From positions 4,731,001 to 4,795,000 of the forward strand of contig NZ_CP017946.1 in the NCBI RefSeq assembly GCF_003952665.1: a DNA stretch of 64,000 nt. Direction: 5' to 3'. Under the pieces are notes generated by a model, which saw nothing but the letters and a program-made list of their open reading frames with translations, ran no database searches and had not been told where the DNA came from. Within the stretch, counting starts at the first letter, position 1, and the number at the start of each line of letters is the position of its first letter. The stretch comes from Bosea sp. Tri-49. Lineage in GTDB: Bacteria; Pseudomonadota; Alphaproteobacteria; Rhizobiales; Beijerinckiaceae. Both the position numbers and the translations under genes were made by a program. Positions 25,427 to 34,512 of this stretch are shown one piece after another.

Positions 25427-26709
25427 CCACGCTGATGTTCCAGATCGGCGGGGTCTGGTTCCTCGCCATGCTGGCGGGGGTGCCGCTCTTCGCCTCGATG
25501 GGGCTCGCTGCCTTCGCCTTCGTCTTCTTCGGCGATCTCACGCTCTCGATCGTACCGCAGAAGATCGCACAGGCGGCCAACTCCTTCCCGCTGCTGGCGG
25601 CGCCGCTGTTCATCCTGATGGGCAACATCCTGAACTCGGCAGGGATCACCGAGAAGATCTTCGCCTTCGCCACCGCCGTGGTCGGCTGGATGCGCGGCGG
25701 GCTCTGCCACGCCAACATCATCGCCAGCGTGATCTTCTCCGGCATGTCCGGTTCGGCCGTGGCGGATGCCGCCGGCGTTGGCACGATCGAGATCAAGGCG
25801 ATGATCGACGAGGGCTATGACCGGCCGACCGCCGCGGCGATCACCGCGGCCTCGGCGACGATCGGGCCGATCATCCCGCCCTCGCTGCCGATGGTGATCT
25901 ACGGCGTCAGCGCCGACGTCTCGATCGGCGCGCTCTTCCTGGCGGGCGTCATCCCCGGCCTGCTGATGGCCGCCGCGCTTATGGCGATGGTCTGGTACAT
26001 CGCGACCAAGCGCAATCTGCCGCGCCATCCCTGGCCCGGCTTCTCCGGGGTCTGGAAGGCCTTTCTCGACGCCTTTTGGGCGCTGATGGCGCCGGTGATC
26101 CTGTTCGGCGGCATGATGAGCGGCTATTTCACGCCAACCGAAGCGGCCGCCGTCGCGGCCGTCTATGCGCTGATCCTCGGCCTCTTCGTCTATCGCGACT
26201 TTGATCTGAGGGACCTGCCGAAGATCATCGTCGACACCGTCGAGACCACTGGCGTGGTGATGTGCCTCGTCATGGTGGCCGGTGCACTCGGCTGGTGCAT
26301 GTCGATCTCGCGGGTGCCGCAGACGCTGACGCCGGCGATCGTCGAGAACATCACCAACCCGCTGGTCTTCCTGCTGGTCTGCAACATCATCCTCCTGGTG
26401 GTGGGCTGCTTCATGGAAGCGCTGGCGGCGATGCTGATCCTGATCCCGATCCTGGTCCCGGCGGCGCTGTCCTACGGCATCGACCCCGTGCATTTCGGGC
26501 TGATGTTCATCTTCAACCTGATCCTCGGGACGATCCATCCGCCGGTCGGCGTCGTCATCTTCGTCACCGCCAAGATCGCCAATATCAGCTTCGAGGCGAT
26601 GTCGAAGGCGATCATGCCCTGGCTGGTGCCGCTGCTGGCGACGCTGGTGGCGATCACGCTCTGGCCGCCGCTTTCGACCTGGCTGCCGAACCTGGTGCTC
26701 GGCAAGTGA
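25423..26709 (+). CDS. dctM: TRAP transporter large permease, DctM family
   Basis: 428-residue polytopic permease with about 12 membrane segments. Family blocks visible are FSGMSGSAVADAAGVGTIEI, TIGPIIPPSLPMVIYG and GTIHPPVGVVIF. It overlaps dctQ by four bases. It ends only 7 bases from the convergent SIS-domain gene, with no room for a terminator, so transcripts probably run into each other. Confidence 0.94.
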   Translation: MTTLMFQIGGVWFLAMLAGVPLFASMGLAAFAFVFFGDLTLSIVPQKIAQAANSFPLLAAPLFILMGNILNSAGITEKIFAFATAVVGWMRGGLCHANIIASVIFSGMSGSAVADAAGVGTIEIKAMIDEGYDRPTAAAITAASATIGPIIPPSLPMVIYGVSADVSIGALFLAGVIPGLLMAAALMAMVWYIATKRNLPRHPWPGFSGVWKAFLDAFWALMAPVILFGGMMSGYFTPTEAAAVAAVYALILGLFVYRDFDLRDLPKIIVDTVETTGVVMCLVMVAGALGWCMSISRVPQTLTPAIVENITNPLVFLLVCNIILLVVGCFMEALAAMLILIPILVPAALSYGIDPVHFGLMFIFNLILGTIHPPVGVVIFVTAKIANISFEAMSKAIMPWLVPLLATLVAITLWPPLSTWLPNLVLGK

Positions 26710-26716
26710 GGCAGGC

Positions 26717-27742
26717 TCAGACTGTCCGCGTCACCTTGGAGAGGTGGGGCGGACGGTCGGGATCGAGGCCGCGGCTCTCTGCCAGCGCCGCAACCGCGCC
26801 ATAGAAGGCGCGAACCTGCGCCAGCGGCAGCAAAGCCGCTGGCAGGTCTGGTGGCAGCGGCAGGCTCTCTTCTGGGTTGGCCCTGCGGCCGGCATAGCGC
26901 AGATCGGCGCCGAGGCCCGTGAAGGCGGTGGCGGCGTCGCAGACGCTTTCGCTGCCCTCGTCCCCCGGATCGAGCGCCAGCGCCGGAAAGCCGGGCTCGA
27001 CCAGCGCCAGCGGACCGTGCAGAACCTCAGCGGCGCTGAAGGCCTCGGCGTGGATGCGGCAGGTCTCCTTGAACTTGAGGGCGATCTCCTGGGCGATGCC
27101 GAAGGAGAGGCCCCGGCCGATCAGATAGAGGCTGCGGGCCTCGCGCCAGGACAACAGAGCCGGTTTCCAGTCGCAGTGCCCGGCGGCGTCGAGCGCCTCG
27201 GGCGCCTGTGTAAGCGCGGCGCGCAGGGCGTCGTCCCGCGCCCATTCCGCTGTGAGGTGCAGGAAAGCAAGGCAGGTCGCGAGGAAGCTCTTGGTCGCGG
27301 CGACGCTGCGTTCGGGCCCTGCTCGCAGCGGCACCAGCATGTCGACCATGCCGGCGAGGGGCGAGGTCTCGTCGTTGACGAAGCCGACAACGAGTGCACC
27401 GGCGCGCTTAGCCGCCTCGGTCAGCAGCAGCGCATCGGGACTGCGGCCGGATTGCGAGACAGCGATGAACAGAGCACGGGAGAGGTCGAGCTCGCCGCCA
27501 TAGACCGAGGCGAGGCTCGGCCCCAACGAAGCGACGGGCAGGCCGAGCGCGCGCTCGATCAGGTATTTGCCATAGCTCGCTGCATGGTCTGAGGAACCGC
27601 GTGCACAGGTCGCGACGAAAGCCGGCCGCTTGATGCGCAGGCGCTGGACGAGATCGGCGACGATCGCGCCGTTCTCCATGAATTGGCGGCGCGCGACAGC
27701 GGCGGCTTCCGCCGCCTCGCAAGTGAGCAGGGCTTCAGCCAT
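26717..27742 (-). CDS. Double SIS-domain protein (sugar-phosphate isomerase/deglycase-like)
   Basis: 341-residue protein with two sugar isomerase domains. The first (about 25-165) contains CARGSSDHAASYGKYL, AVSQSGRSPD and the GlmS-like GPERSVAATKSFL. The second (about 190-340) contains LYLIGRGLSFGIAQEIALKFKE and EVLHGPLAL. It has no glutaminase domain, so it is like FrlB/FraB deglycases or AgaS rather than GlmS. Next to a PfkB kinase and sugar importer, a 6-phospho-fructosyl-amino acid deglycase or amino-sugar-phosphate deaminase role is likely. The start overlaps the kinase end by 8 bases; a longer frame is a shadow. Confidence 0.85.
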   Translation of the reverse strand: MAEALLTCEAAEAAAVARRQFMENGAIVADLVQRLRIKRPAFVATCARGSSDHAASYGKYLIERALGLPVASLGPSLASVYGGELDLSRALFIAVSQSGRSPDALLLTEAAKRAGALVVGFVNDETSPLAGMVDMLVPLRAGPERSVAATKSFLATCLAFLHLTAEWARDDALRAALTQAPEALDAAGHCDWKPALLSWREARSLYLIGRGLSFGIAQEIALKFKETCRIHAEAFSAAEVLHGPLALVEPGFPALALDPGDEGSESVCDAATAFTGLGADLRYAGRRANPEESLPLPPDLPAALLPLAQVRAFYGAVAALAESRGLDPDRPPHLSKVTRTV

Positions 27743-28694
27743 GGCGGCGCAAGGGCCCTTCGAGCAATTGGTCGGCGATGAGAGCGACCTGGCGCGGGTC
27801 CAGCTTGCGGCCGGCGCCGCCGACACTCTGGACGGAGAGCGTACCACAGGCGATGCCTTCGGCGAGGGCGCGTTCGGGCATCCTCCCGGCGAGCCATGCG
27901 GCGAGGAAGCCGGCGTTGAAGGCGTCACCTGCGCCGGTGGTGTCGAGCACGGCCTGGCACGGCGCGGCGGGAAGCGTAAGGCACTCATTGCCCTGGTAGA
28001 GGCGAGCGCCGGCGCCACCATCCTTGATCGCCACCAGCGAAAAATGCCGGGCGAGCCGCCGGCCTGCTTCGTCTAGATCGTTACAGGCCGCGATCGCGCG
28101 GGCTTCGGATGCATTCGGCAGGAAGATATCGACGCCGGTGCAGCGCTCGACGAGGTCGGGCGAGCGGATCAGCGTGTCGTCCCAGCTCGGATCGAGCGAG
28201 ACGGTGAGGCCATGATGCCGGGCGTCGGTCACCAGAGGCGGGATCTCGGCCAGCGTCGCGAATTCGGCGATATGGAGGTGGCAGGCGCGGACATCGCCGA
28301 GTGCGGTGGGAAGCGTCGCGGGACGAGCGGAGCCGGCGCGCCTGGAGAGGAAGGCGCGCTCGCCATCCTGCACCATGGCGACGGTGAGCTGCGGGCCGGC
28401 ATCGGCGGCACGCTCCAGAAAGGCGAGATCGACGCCACTGCCTTCGAGCGCGGGCAGGAGCGATTGCGAGAATGGGTCTTCGCCAAGGCGCGCCAGCAAA
28501 GCGGCAGCGCGGCCGAGCCCGACGAGATGTGCGGCGGTGATGAAGCCGCCGCCGCCCGGTACGATCGCAATGTCGTCGGCGAAGCGCTCCTCGCCGAGGC
28601 GCGGCATCGCGTCGAGCCCGCGGAATACAAGATCGCAATAGAGCCGGCCGGTGCTCAGGACGAGGCCGTCCGGCCGAGATAGCCGGGACGTCAC
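27735..28694 (-). CDS. PfkB family carbohydrate kinase
   Basis: 319-residue ribokinase-fold sugar kinase. The glycine-rich motif VPGGGGFITAAHLVGLG (about residues 45-61) and signature 2, DTTGAGDAFNAGFLA (251-265), are present; the catalytic base is Asp257. It overlaps both neighbours by a few bases, showing tight coupling with the ATPase and SIS genes. The position mirrors FrlD (fructosyl-lysine kinase) beside FrlB, suggesting it phosphorylates an imported sugar adduct, but tagatose, fructose or other ketoses cannot be excluded. Confidence 0.9.
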   Translation of the reverse strand: MTSRLSRPDGLVLSTGRLYCDLVFRGLDAMPRLGEERFADDIAIVPGGGGFITAAHLVGLGRAAALLARLGEDPFSQSLLPALEGSGVDLAFLERAADAGPQLTVAMVQDGERAFLSRRAGSARPATLPTALGDVRACHLHIAEFATLAEIPPLVTDARHHGLTVSLDPSWDDTLIRSPDLVERCTGVDIFLPNASEARAIAACNDLDEAGRRLARHFSLVAIKDGGAGARLYQGNECLTLPAAPCQAVLDTTGAGDAFNAGFLAAWLAGRMPERALAEGIACGTLSVQSVGGAGRKLDPRQVALIADQLLEGPLRRHG

Positions 28695-29758
28695 AAGGCG
28701 CGCTCGCTCTTGGCGTCGAACAGGCGCAGCGCCGAAGCCGGGGCGCCGAGCCTGACGGCGCTGCCGACGGCGGGCGGGTTCTTGGCCGAAGCCGAGGCGA
28801 GCAGCAGCCCGCCTTCAGCCTCGACATGGACGAAGGTCTCCGGGCCGAGCGGCTCGACGACCGCGACCGTGCCGGACAGGACGAGGTCGGCACCTTCGCC
28901 TTGCTCCAGCACGCGCAGTTCCTGCGGCCGGACGCCGACGAGGACATCGGTCGGGAGCGCTGCAGGCCAGGCGAGCGGTGTTTCGCCGAGCTGCAGCACG
29001 CTGCGGCCAGCCTCCGCGGTCGCCTTTGCGGGAACGACGTTCATTGTCGGCGAACCGATGAAGCGGGCGGTGAAGACGTCGGCCGGCTTCTCGTAAAGCT
29101 CCATTGGCGCGCCGACCTGGAGGATATGGCCATCGCGCATCACCACGATCCGGTCGGCCAGCGTCATCGCTTCGACCTGGTCATGGGTGACGAAGACGAT
29201 GGTGGTGCCGAGCCGCTGGTGCAGGCGCTTGATCTCGAGCCGCATCTGCGCGCGCAATTGCGCGTCGAGATTGGAGAGCGGTTCATCGAACAGGAAGACG
29301 GCAGGGTCGCGCACCATGGCGCGCCCGATCGCGACGCGCTGGCGCTGGCCGCCGGAAAGCGCGGACGGGCGGCGTTCCAGCAGCGGCGTCAGGCCGAGCA
29401 CCTCGCCGACCTCCTCGACGCGCTTGCGCTTGGCGGCCTTGTCGAGCCCCGAGGTGTAGAGTCCGAAGGCGATGTTCTCGGCGACGCTCATATGCGGGTA
29501 GATCGCGTAGTTCTGGAACACCATGGCGATGTTCCGCTCTTTCGGCTCGAGCCGGTTCACGACCTGGCCGCCGATCGAGATCGTGCCGTCGTTGATGTCC
29601 TCGAGCCCGGCGATCATGCGCAAGGTCGTCGACTTGCCGCAGCCGGAGGGGCCGACGAAGACGACGAACTCGCCGTCCTCGATCGTCAAGTCGATGCCGT
29701 GCACGACCTGCGTCGCGCCATAGCGCTTGACCAGTTTGTCGATCGCGATCCCGGCCAT
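28691..29758 (-). CDS. Sugar ABC transporter ATP-binding protein, UgpC/MalK type
   Basis: 355-residue ATPase subunit. Walker A is GPSGCGKST (36-44), the Q-loop glutamine is Gln82, the signature LSGGQ lies at 134-138, Walker B ends in Glu159 (VFLFDEP) and the switch histidine is in FVTHDQVEAM. A C-terminal TOBE/OB domain (about 240-355) is typical of the MalK group. It starts on the stop codon of the lyase gene. It is the only UgpC-type ATPase in the window and may also energise the ATPase-less transporter at 18.8-22.0 kb. Confidence 0.94.
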   Translation of the reverse strand: MAGIAIDKLVKRYGATQVVHGIDLTIEDGEFVVFVGPSGCGKSTTLRMIAGLEDINDGTISIGGQVVNRLEPKERNIAMVFQNYAIYPHMSVAENIAFGLYTSGLDKAAKRKRVEEVGEVLGLTPLLERRPSALSGGQRQRVAIGRAMVRDPAVFLFDEPLSNLDAQLRAQMRLEIKRLHQRLGTTIVFVTHDQVEAMTLADRIVVMRDGHILQVGAPMELYEKPADVFTARFIGSPTMNVVPAKATAEAGRSVLQLGETPLAWPAALPTDVLVGVRPQELRVLEQGEGADLVLSGTVAVVEPLGPETFVHVEAEGGLLLASASAKNPPAVGSAVRLGAPASALRLFDAKSERAL

Positions 29759-31275
29759 CAGGCGGCTCCTGCAAGGGCGGTGAAGGCGGCGTCGAGTTCG
29801 TTGCGTGCAGCCTGCTCGCGCTTGGCAATGGCTGCGGCGGTATCTTCGGTCGCGGCGAGTTCGGCCCGGTAGCCGGCCAGCGCCTCGCCGAGTGCCTTGG
29901 GACCCGGTCCGCCGAAGCGCTCGCGCAGGGCGACGAAGTTCTCGGGCGAGACCGCAGTGGCGAAGTCGTCGCGCGTCAGGGCCGGTTCACGGCCGGCAAC
30001 GTGGCGGAAGGCCTCGGCGAAGGGCTCATAGCCATCGCGCGGCAGGTCGCCATCGCGAGCGACGACAGCGCGCGCCACGGACGAAGCGACCTCGTGGGCG
30101 GCGCGGAAGGAGAGGTTTTCCTTGCGCACCAGGGTGTCGGCGAGCTCGGTGATGGTGATGCAGGAGCGTCGGATGGTCTCGGCGACGCGGCGGCCGTCGA
30201 CCGACAGCGCCGGCAGCAGTGCTGCCAGCAGGTCGAGCACGCGTCCGCCGCTCTCGAAGCTCTGGTAGCCGGCTTCCTGGGTCTCGCCCTCGCTGTCGTT
30301 CATGTCGGTGAACGGCGTGTTGTGGACGACGTCGCGCACGAGCCGGGCGCGGCTCACCGTTTGCGAGGCGAGGTGGCGCAGATGCTCGATCGGCACCGGA
30401 TTGCGCTTCTGCGGCATGATCGAGGAGATCTGCACGAAGGCATTCGGCACGTAGATCTGGCCGACCTCGAAGGCAGTCCAGAACTGCAGGTCCTGGATCA
30501 GCCGTCCGAGATGCAGGAAGACCAGCTCGACCGCGCTGAACACGCCGGTGACGTAGTCGACGGCGGCGATGCAGCCATAGGAATTCTGCAAGGGCGCCTT
30601 GAAGCCGAGCAGATGCGCGGTGCGGTGGCGGTCGAGCGGGAAGCCCGAGGTGGTGATCGCGGCGGCGCCGAGCGGGCAGAGATCGAGAAGCTCGCGCGCC
30701 TGCACCAGGCGCTGGTGGTCGCGCAGCATCACCTCGATCGCGGCCGAAAGGTAATGGCCGAGCGTCGAGGGCTGAGCCGGCTGGCCATGGGTATAAGCGA
30801 CGATCAATGTCGCCTTCTCGCGCTCTGCCAGCGTCAGCGCGGCTCCGATCAGGGCGCGCAGCTGGCCAGCGAGCTTGTCGAGCCTGGGCTTCAACGCCAG
30901 CTTGAACAGGGTGTGCTCGATATCGTTGCGCGAGCGGCCAGTGTGCAGGCGACCGTTGTCATCAGCTTTCAGGCGCTTGCGCAGCTCTGCCTCGACCAGG
31001 AAGAAATAATCCTCAACCTCGCCGGTATAGGTCAGCGCCGCCGGGTCGATCTCGCGCTCGATCTCGATCAGGGCGCGGGCGATCTCGGCAGCTGTGCCGC
31101 GCGGGAGGATGCCTGTTTCGGCGAGCATGACGAGATGGGCGCGATCGACGGCGCGGAAACCCTCGATATGATGCGTTTTCACCGCGTCGAAGAGCGGGCG
31201 CAGCACCGTCTCCTTGTAGACCGGATCGGGAAAGACGGAGCTGTCGCTGGTGCGCGGATCGGTATGGGCGGTCAT
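29758..31275 (-). CDS. Argininosuccinate lyase-like C-N lyase
   Basis: 505-residue member of the fumarase/aspartase superfamily, argininosuccinate lyase branch. Conserved blocks are HTGRSRND (111-118), the catalytic His163 in AYTHGQPAQPS, and SSIMPQKRNP (284-293) with the catalytic serine. The residue after NP is Val, where biosynthetic argininosuccinate lyases usually have Asp. Its place between permease and ATPase genes of a catabolic sugar-type operon argues against arginine biosynthesis. It may cleave a C-N bond in an imported N-substituted amino acid. EDDS lyase is a known homologue with such chemistry. The start at 31275 follows GGGATAG. Confidence 0.85.
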   Translation of the reverse strand: MTAHTDPRTSDSSVFPDPVYKETVLRPLFDAVKTHHIEGFRAVDRAHLVMLAETGILPRGTAAEIARALIEIEREIDPAALTYTGEVEDYFFLVEAELRKRLKADDNGRLHTGRSRNDIEHTLFKLALKPRLDKLAGQLRALIGAALTLAEREKATLIVAYTHGQPAQPSTLGHYLSAAIEVMLRDHQRLVQARELLDLCPLGAAAITTSGFPLDRHRTAHLLGFKAPLQNSYGCIAAVDYVTGVFSAVELVFLHLGRLIQDLQFWTAFEVGQIYVPNAFVQISSIMPQKRNPVPIEHLRHLASQTVSRARLVRDVVHNTPFTDMNDSEGETQEAGYQSFESGGRVLDLLAALLPALSVDGRRVAETIRRSCITITELADTLVRKENLSFRAAHEVASSVARAVVARDGDLPRDGYEPFAEAFRHVAGREPALTRDDFATAVSPENFVALRERFGGPGPKALGEALAGYRAELAATEDTAAAIAKREQAARNELDAAFTALAGAA

Positions 31276-31280
31276 CGCAA

Positions 31281-32117
31281 CTATCCCTTGAGCCCGGCGA
31301 GCACGACGCCGCGGACGATGTAGCGCTGGAGCAGCAGGAAGACGGCGAGCGTCGGGATCGTCGCCAGCGCCGCGCCGGTCATGATCAGCTCCCACTGGAT
31401 CTGCGATTCGACCGCGAAGGAGGCGAGCCCGACCGGGAGCGTGTAGAGTTCCTTGCTCGTCGTCACGATCAGCGGCCAGATGAAGGCCGTCCAGTTGCTG
31501 AGGAAAGTGAAGATCGCCAGCGCCGACAGCGCCGGCGTCACCAGCGGCAGGGCGATGCGCCAGAAGATCGCGAACTCGTTGAGGCCGTCGACGCGCGCCG
31601 CCTCGAGGAAGTCGTTCGGCACCGTCTCGAAGAACTGCTTCATCAGGAAGGTGCCGAAGGCCGTCATCATGCCCGGGAACATGATGCCCCAGTAGCTGTC
31701 GAGCCAGCCGAAGTTCTTGGCCATGACGTACCAGGGGATGACCAGCATCTCGGTCGGGATCATCAGCGTCGAGAGGATCGCCAGGAAGACGAGATAGCGG
31801 CCGCGGAACTGGAACTTCGCCAGGGTGTAGCCGACGAGGCTGTCAAAGAAGACATTCGACAAGGTGACGATGGTCGCGATCGCCAGCGAGTTCCAGAACC
31901 AGCGCAGGAAGCGCCCGTCCGAGAGCACTGTCTTGTAGTTGTCGAGGGTGGGCGCCGCCGGGATCAGCCGGAGATCGTAGATATCGGCCGAATCCTTCAG
32001 CGAGGTCGAGAACATGAAGAGCAGCGGCGTCAGCATCAGGAGGCCGCCGGCCAGCAGTAGCAGCCAGACGAGGACGCGGCCGGGCGCGAAGCGCTGCATG
32101 AGAGAGGAGCCGGTCAT
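31281..32117 (-). CDS. Sugar ABC transporter permease, MalG/UgpE type
   Basis: 278-residue inner-membrane permease with six helices. The EAA loop reads DFLEAARVDGLNEFAIFWRIALPL-like, and the later FLSNWTAFIWPL is typical of the MalG branch. The periplasmic DNYKTVLSDGRFLRWFWNSL is also family-typical. The start overlaps the preceding permease stop by one base, and its stop is 5 bases before the lyase start. Confidence 0.92.
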   Translation of the reverse strand: MTGSSLMQRFAPGRVLVWLLLLAGGLLMLTPLLFMFSTSLKDSADIYDLRLIPAAPTLDNYKTVLSDGRFLRWFWNSLAIATIVTLSNVFFDSLVGYTLAKFQFRGRYLVFLAILSTLMIPTEMLVIPWYVMAKNFGWLDSYWGIMFPGMMTAFGTFLMKQFFETVPNDFLEAARVDGLNEFAIFWRIALPLVTPALSALAIFTFLSNWTAFIWPLIVTTSKELYTLPVGLASFAVESQIQWELIMTGAALATIPTLAVFLLLQRYIVRGVVLAGLKG

Positions 32118-33043
32118 CAGCGATCCCTCAGCAGGCGCAGCTGCAGCAGCGAGACGCAGAGCAGGACGAGGAAGAGCACGACGGTCTGTGCCGCCGCATA
32201 GCCCATGTCGAAGGACGAGAAGGCGGTCTGATAGATCATCAGCACCAGCGGCTTGGTCGCGTTGAGCGGGCCGCCGGGATCGCCGCTGGTCATATTGTAG
32301 ACCTGGTCGAAGATGCGCAGGAAGCCGATCGAGGAGAAGACGACCAGGAAGATGATCGTCGGCTTGAGCAAGGGCAGCGTGATCTTGCGCAGGATGGCGA
32401 AGTCGGAGACGCCGTCGATCCGCGCCGCCTCGTAATAGGTCGTCGGGATGGCGCGCAGGCCGGCGAGGAAGATCACGACCTGGAAGCCGAGGCCGGCCCA
32501 GATCGCGGGAGCCAGCACGGCCGGCAGCGCCTGTGTCGTCGAGCGCAGGAAGGGCTGCTGGGAGAAGCCGAGGGAGGAGATGACGTCGTTAATCAGGCCG
32601 ATCGGCACGGGCTGGTAAAACCAGCGCCAGACCCAGGCCATCGCCGTCGCCGTGGTCAGGAACGGCAGGAAATACAGCGCCCGGATGAAGCCGTGCATGA
32701 AGCGGACGCGGTCGAGATGGTAGGCGATGGTAAAGGCGAGGACGAGGCTGAGCGGCGTGCCGATGATGAGATAGAGGAAGGTGTTGCGGAACACCTGCCA
32801 GAACACCGGATCGGCCATCAGTCGCTTGAAGTTCGCCAGCCCGACGAAGGACGGCGAATTCATCAGGTTCCAGTTCGTGGTCGAGATCACGAAAGCCTCG
32901 ACCGTCGGGTAGAAGCGGATCAGCCCATAGAACAGGATCGGCACGGCAAGGAAGCCCCAGGCCCAGACCACCTGCTTCTGCTGCAAGGTGAGGCCCTGCC
33001 AGAGGCGCCCGCTGGAGCGGGCGACTTCGGTATTGGCGGTCAT
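32117..33043 (-). CDS. Sugar ABC transporter permease, MalF/UgpA type
   Basis: 308-residue inner-membrane permease. The first helix lies at about 28-48 (VWAWGFLAVPILFYGLIRF), and the EAA loop is YYEAARIDGVSDFAILRKI followed by TLPLLKP. The N-terminal 25 residues are cytoplasmic and polar. It lies 41 bases downstream of the binding-protein gene and overlaps the second permease. The pair forms the membrane channel for the substrate of the SIS/PfkB operon. Confidence 0.92.
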   Translation of the reverse strand: MTANTEVARSSGRLWQGLTLQQKQVVWAWGFLAVPILFYGLIRFYPTVEAFVISTTNWNLMNSPSFVGLANFKRLMADPVFWQVFRNTFLYLIIGTPLSLVLAFTIAYHLDRVRFMHGFIRALYFLPFLTTATAMAWVWRWFYQPVPIGLINDVISSLGFSQQPFLRSTTQALPAVLAPAIWAGLGFQVVIFLAGLRAIPTTYYEAARIDGVSDFAILRKITLPLLKPTIIFLVVFSSIGFLRIFDQVYNMTSGDPGGPLNATKPLVLMIYQTAFSSFDMGYAAAQTVVLFLVLLCVSLLQLRLLRDR

Positions 33044-33084
33044 GGCGTGTCCTGCCGTGTCGGGGTGGCTTCAGGCAGCCGCGA

Positions 33085-34344
33085 TCACTTCTTGTAGAAG
33101 CGGTCGAGTATCGCCTGCTCGGCCTTGGCCGCTTCGGCGAGCGAGGCCTTGGCGTCCTGGTTCTGGATGAAGACCCGGTTGGCCATGTCGAGCCCGACCT
33201 GGCGCTGGGCCAGTTCGTCGACGAAGACTGTCGCCTGCGAATAGTTCAGCGCCTTGAGGAAGGGGCCGTAGATGGGGTGCGCGAGGTTCTTCTCGGTTTC
33301 GGCCGCCGCCTTGCGGGCGGGGAGCTCGCCGACCATGTCGAGCCAGACCTGCATGGCCTCCGGCGAGGTCGTGAAGGCCATGAACTTCTTGGCGGCTTCG
33401 AGCTTGGCGCCGGTCGGCTTGGCTGTGATGGCGTTGACCCAGTAGCTGGCGAAGTTCGAGCGCTTGCCGTCGGCGCTCGCCGGCAGCTCGGCGACGCCCC
33501 ATTCGAAGTTCTTGATACCGCCGAAGGCGCCGAGGCGGAACGAGCCGTCGACCGTCATCGCGGCGCGGCCGGCGCGGAAGGCCGCCTGACCCTCGTCCAT
33601 GAAGCCGGCCTGGCCGACCTTATGGACGCGTTGCAGGTCGGCATACCAGTTCAGTGCCTTGGCACCGGCCTCGCTGTCATAGGCGACGGTCTTGTTGTCG
33701 TCGGAATAGGGCTTGCCACCCATCTGACGCAGCAGCACCTCGCGCCACCAGTGCAGGTCCTGGCCCGGCATGTCGATCACGGCGCCGGCCGAGAGCATGT
33801 TGCCAGCGGCATCGCGCTTCACCGTCTTCTTGGCGGCTTCGAGATATTCGTCGAGCGTCTGCGGTGGCTTGTTCGGGTCGAGCCCGGCCTCCTGGAACAG
33901 CTTCTTGTTGTAGAACAGCGCCAGCGTGCGGACCGCGGTCGGCAGGCCGTAATACTCGCCGTCGCGCTTCATCGTCTGGACGATCGGGTAGAATTCCTTC
34001 TCGATCACATCGTGCGGGAAGGCGTCGCGCGGCAGCGGCTGGATGAACTTGGCGCCGACGAAATTGTCGAGCCAGCCATAATAGAGCTGGACCACGTCCG
34101 GGCCCTGGCCGGCCGGCACGGCGGCGGCGATCTTGGTCTGGTAGTCGGCATAGGGGAAGGTCGTGTGCTTGACCTTGATGCCGGGATTGGCGGCCTCGAA
34201 GCGTTTGATCAGCTCGTTCATCGCCTTGATGCGGGCGTCGAACACATATTGCCAGTACTCAATCTCGACCGCCTGGGCGCGGGCGCCAGCAATGGCGCCG
34301 ACCGACATCAACACACCCAGAACCAGTCCACGAAAGCCGCGCAT
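33085..34344 (-). CDS. Sugar-type ABC transporter substrate-binding protein (SBP family 1)
   Basis: 419-residue periplasmic binding protein. A Sec signal peptide (MRGFRGLVLGVLMSVGAIAGARAQ) precedes VEIEYWQYVFDARIKAMNEL. Lobe features such as GPDVVQLYYGWLDNF and FRAGRAAMTVDGSF fit the MalE/UgpB class. The start at 34344 is preceded by GGAGGAAG. It is the first gene of a seven-gene minus-strand operon and is divergent from a ROK regulator. The ligand is probably a sugar or sugar adduct. Confidence 0.92.
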   Translation of the reverse strand: MRGFRGLVLGVLMSVGAIAGARAQAVEIEYWQYVFDARIKAMNELIKRFEAANPGIKVKHTTFPYADYQTKIAAAVPAGQGPDVVQLYYGWLDNFVGAKFIQPLPRDAFPHDVIEKEFYPIVQTMKRDGEYYGLPTAVRTLALFYNKKLFQEAGLDPNKPPQTLDEYLEAAKKTVKRDAAGNMLSAGAVIDMPGQDLHWWREVLLRQMGGKPYSDDNKTVAYDSEAGAKALNWYADLQRVHKVGQAGFMDEGQAAFRAGRAAMTVDGSFRLGAFGGIKNFEWGVAELPASADGKRSNFASYWVNAITAKPTGAKLEAAKKFMAFTTSPEAMQVWLDMVGELPARKAAAETEKNLAHPIYGPFLKALNYSQATVFVDELAQRQVGLDMANRVFIQNQDAKASLAEAAKAEQAILDRFYKK

Positions 34345-34447
34345 GGGTCTTCCTCCCCGTCTCGTTGCGACGTCCGATCGCATGCTCGCTCCCGGCTGCC
34401 GGACGTTCGGCAGGCATGCTTTCCCGCAGCTCGTCCTCTGTCAATAG

Positions 34448-34472
34448 ATTAATTCACTTGAGTTTGATTAAT
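34448..34472. promoter_or_regulatory. Candidate ROK operator in divergent promoter region
   Basis: ATTAAT at 34448-34453 and 34467-34472 form exact inverted half-sites 13 bases apart, in an AT-rich patch within otherwise GC-rich DNA. Each half is preceded by G, so a GATTAAT direct repeat is also present. ROK repressors of the NagC/XylR group bind AT-rich palindromes, and this site lies between the regulator and its likely target operon. Confidence 0.5.
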
Positions 34473-34512
34473 GACCGTCGCAGCTTGTGCGCACAGGACG
34501 GGCCGACCCACG

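Noticed and set aside
29758..31275. Arginine-biosynthetic argH
   Set aside because: The gene is embedded in a catabolic transport operon and has Val in place of the usual Asp after the KRNP motif, so the biosynthetic label is not supported.
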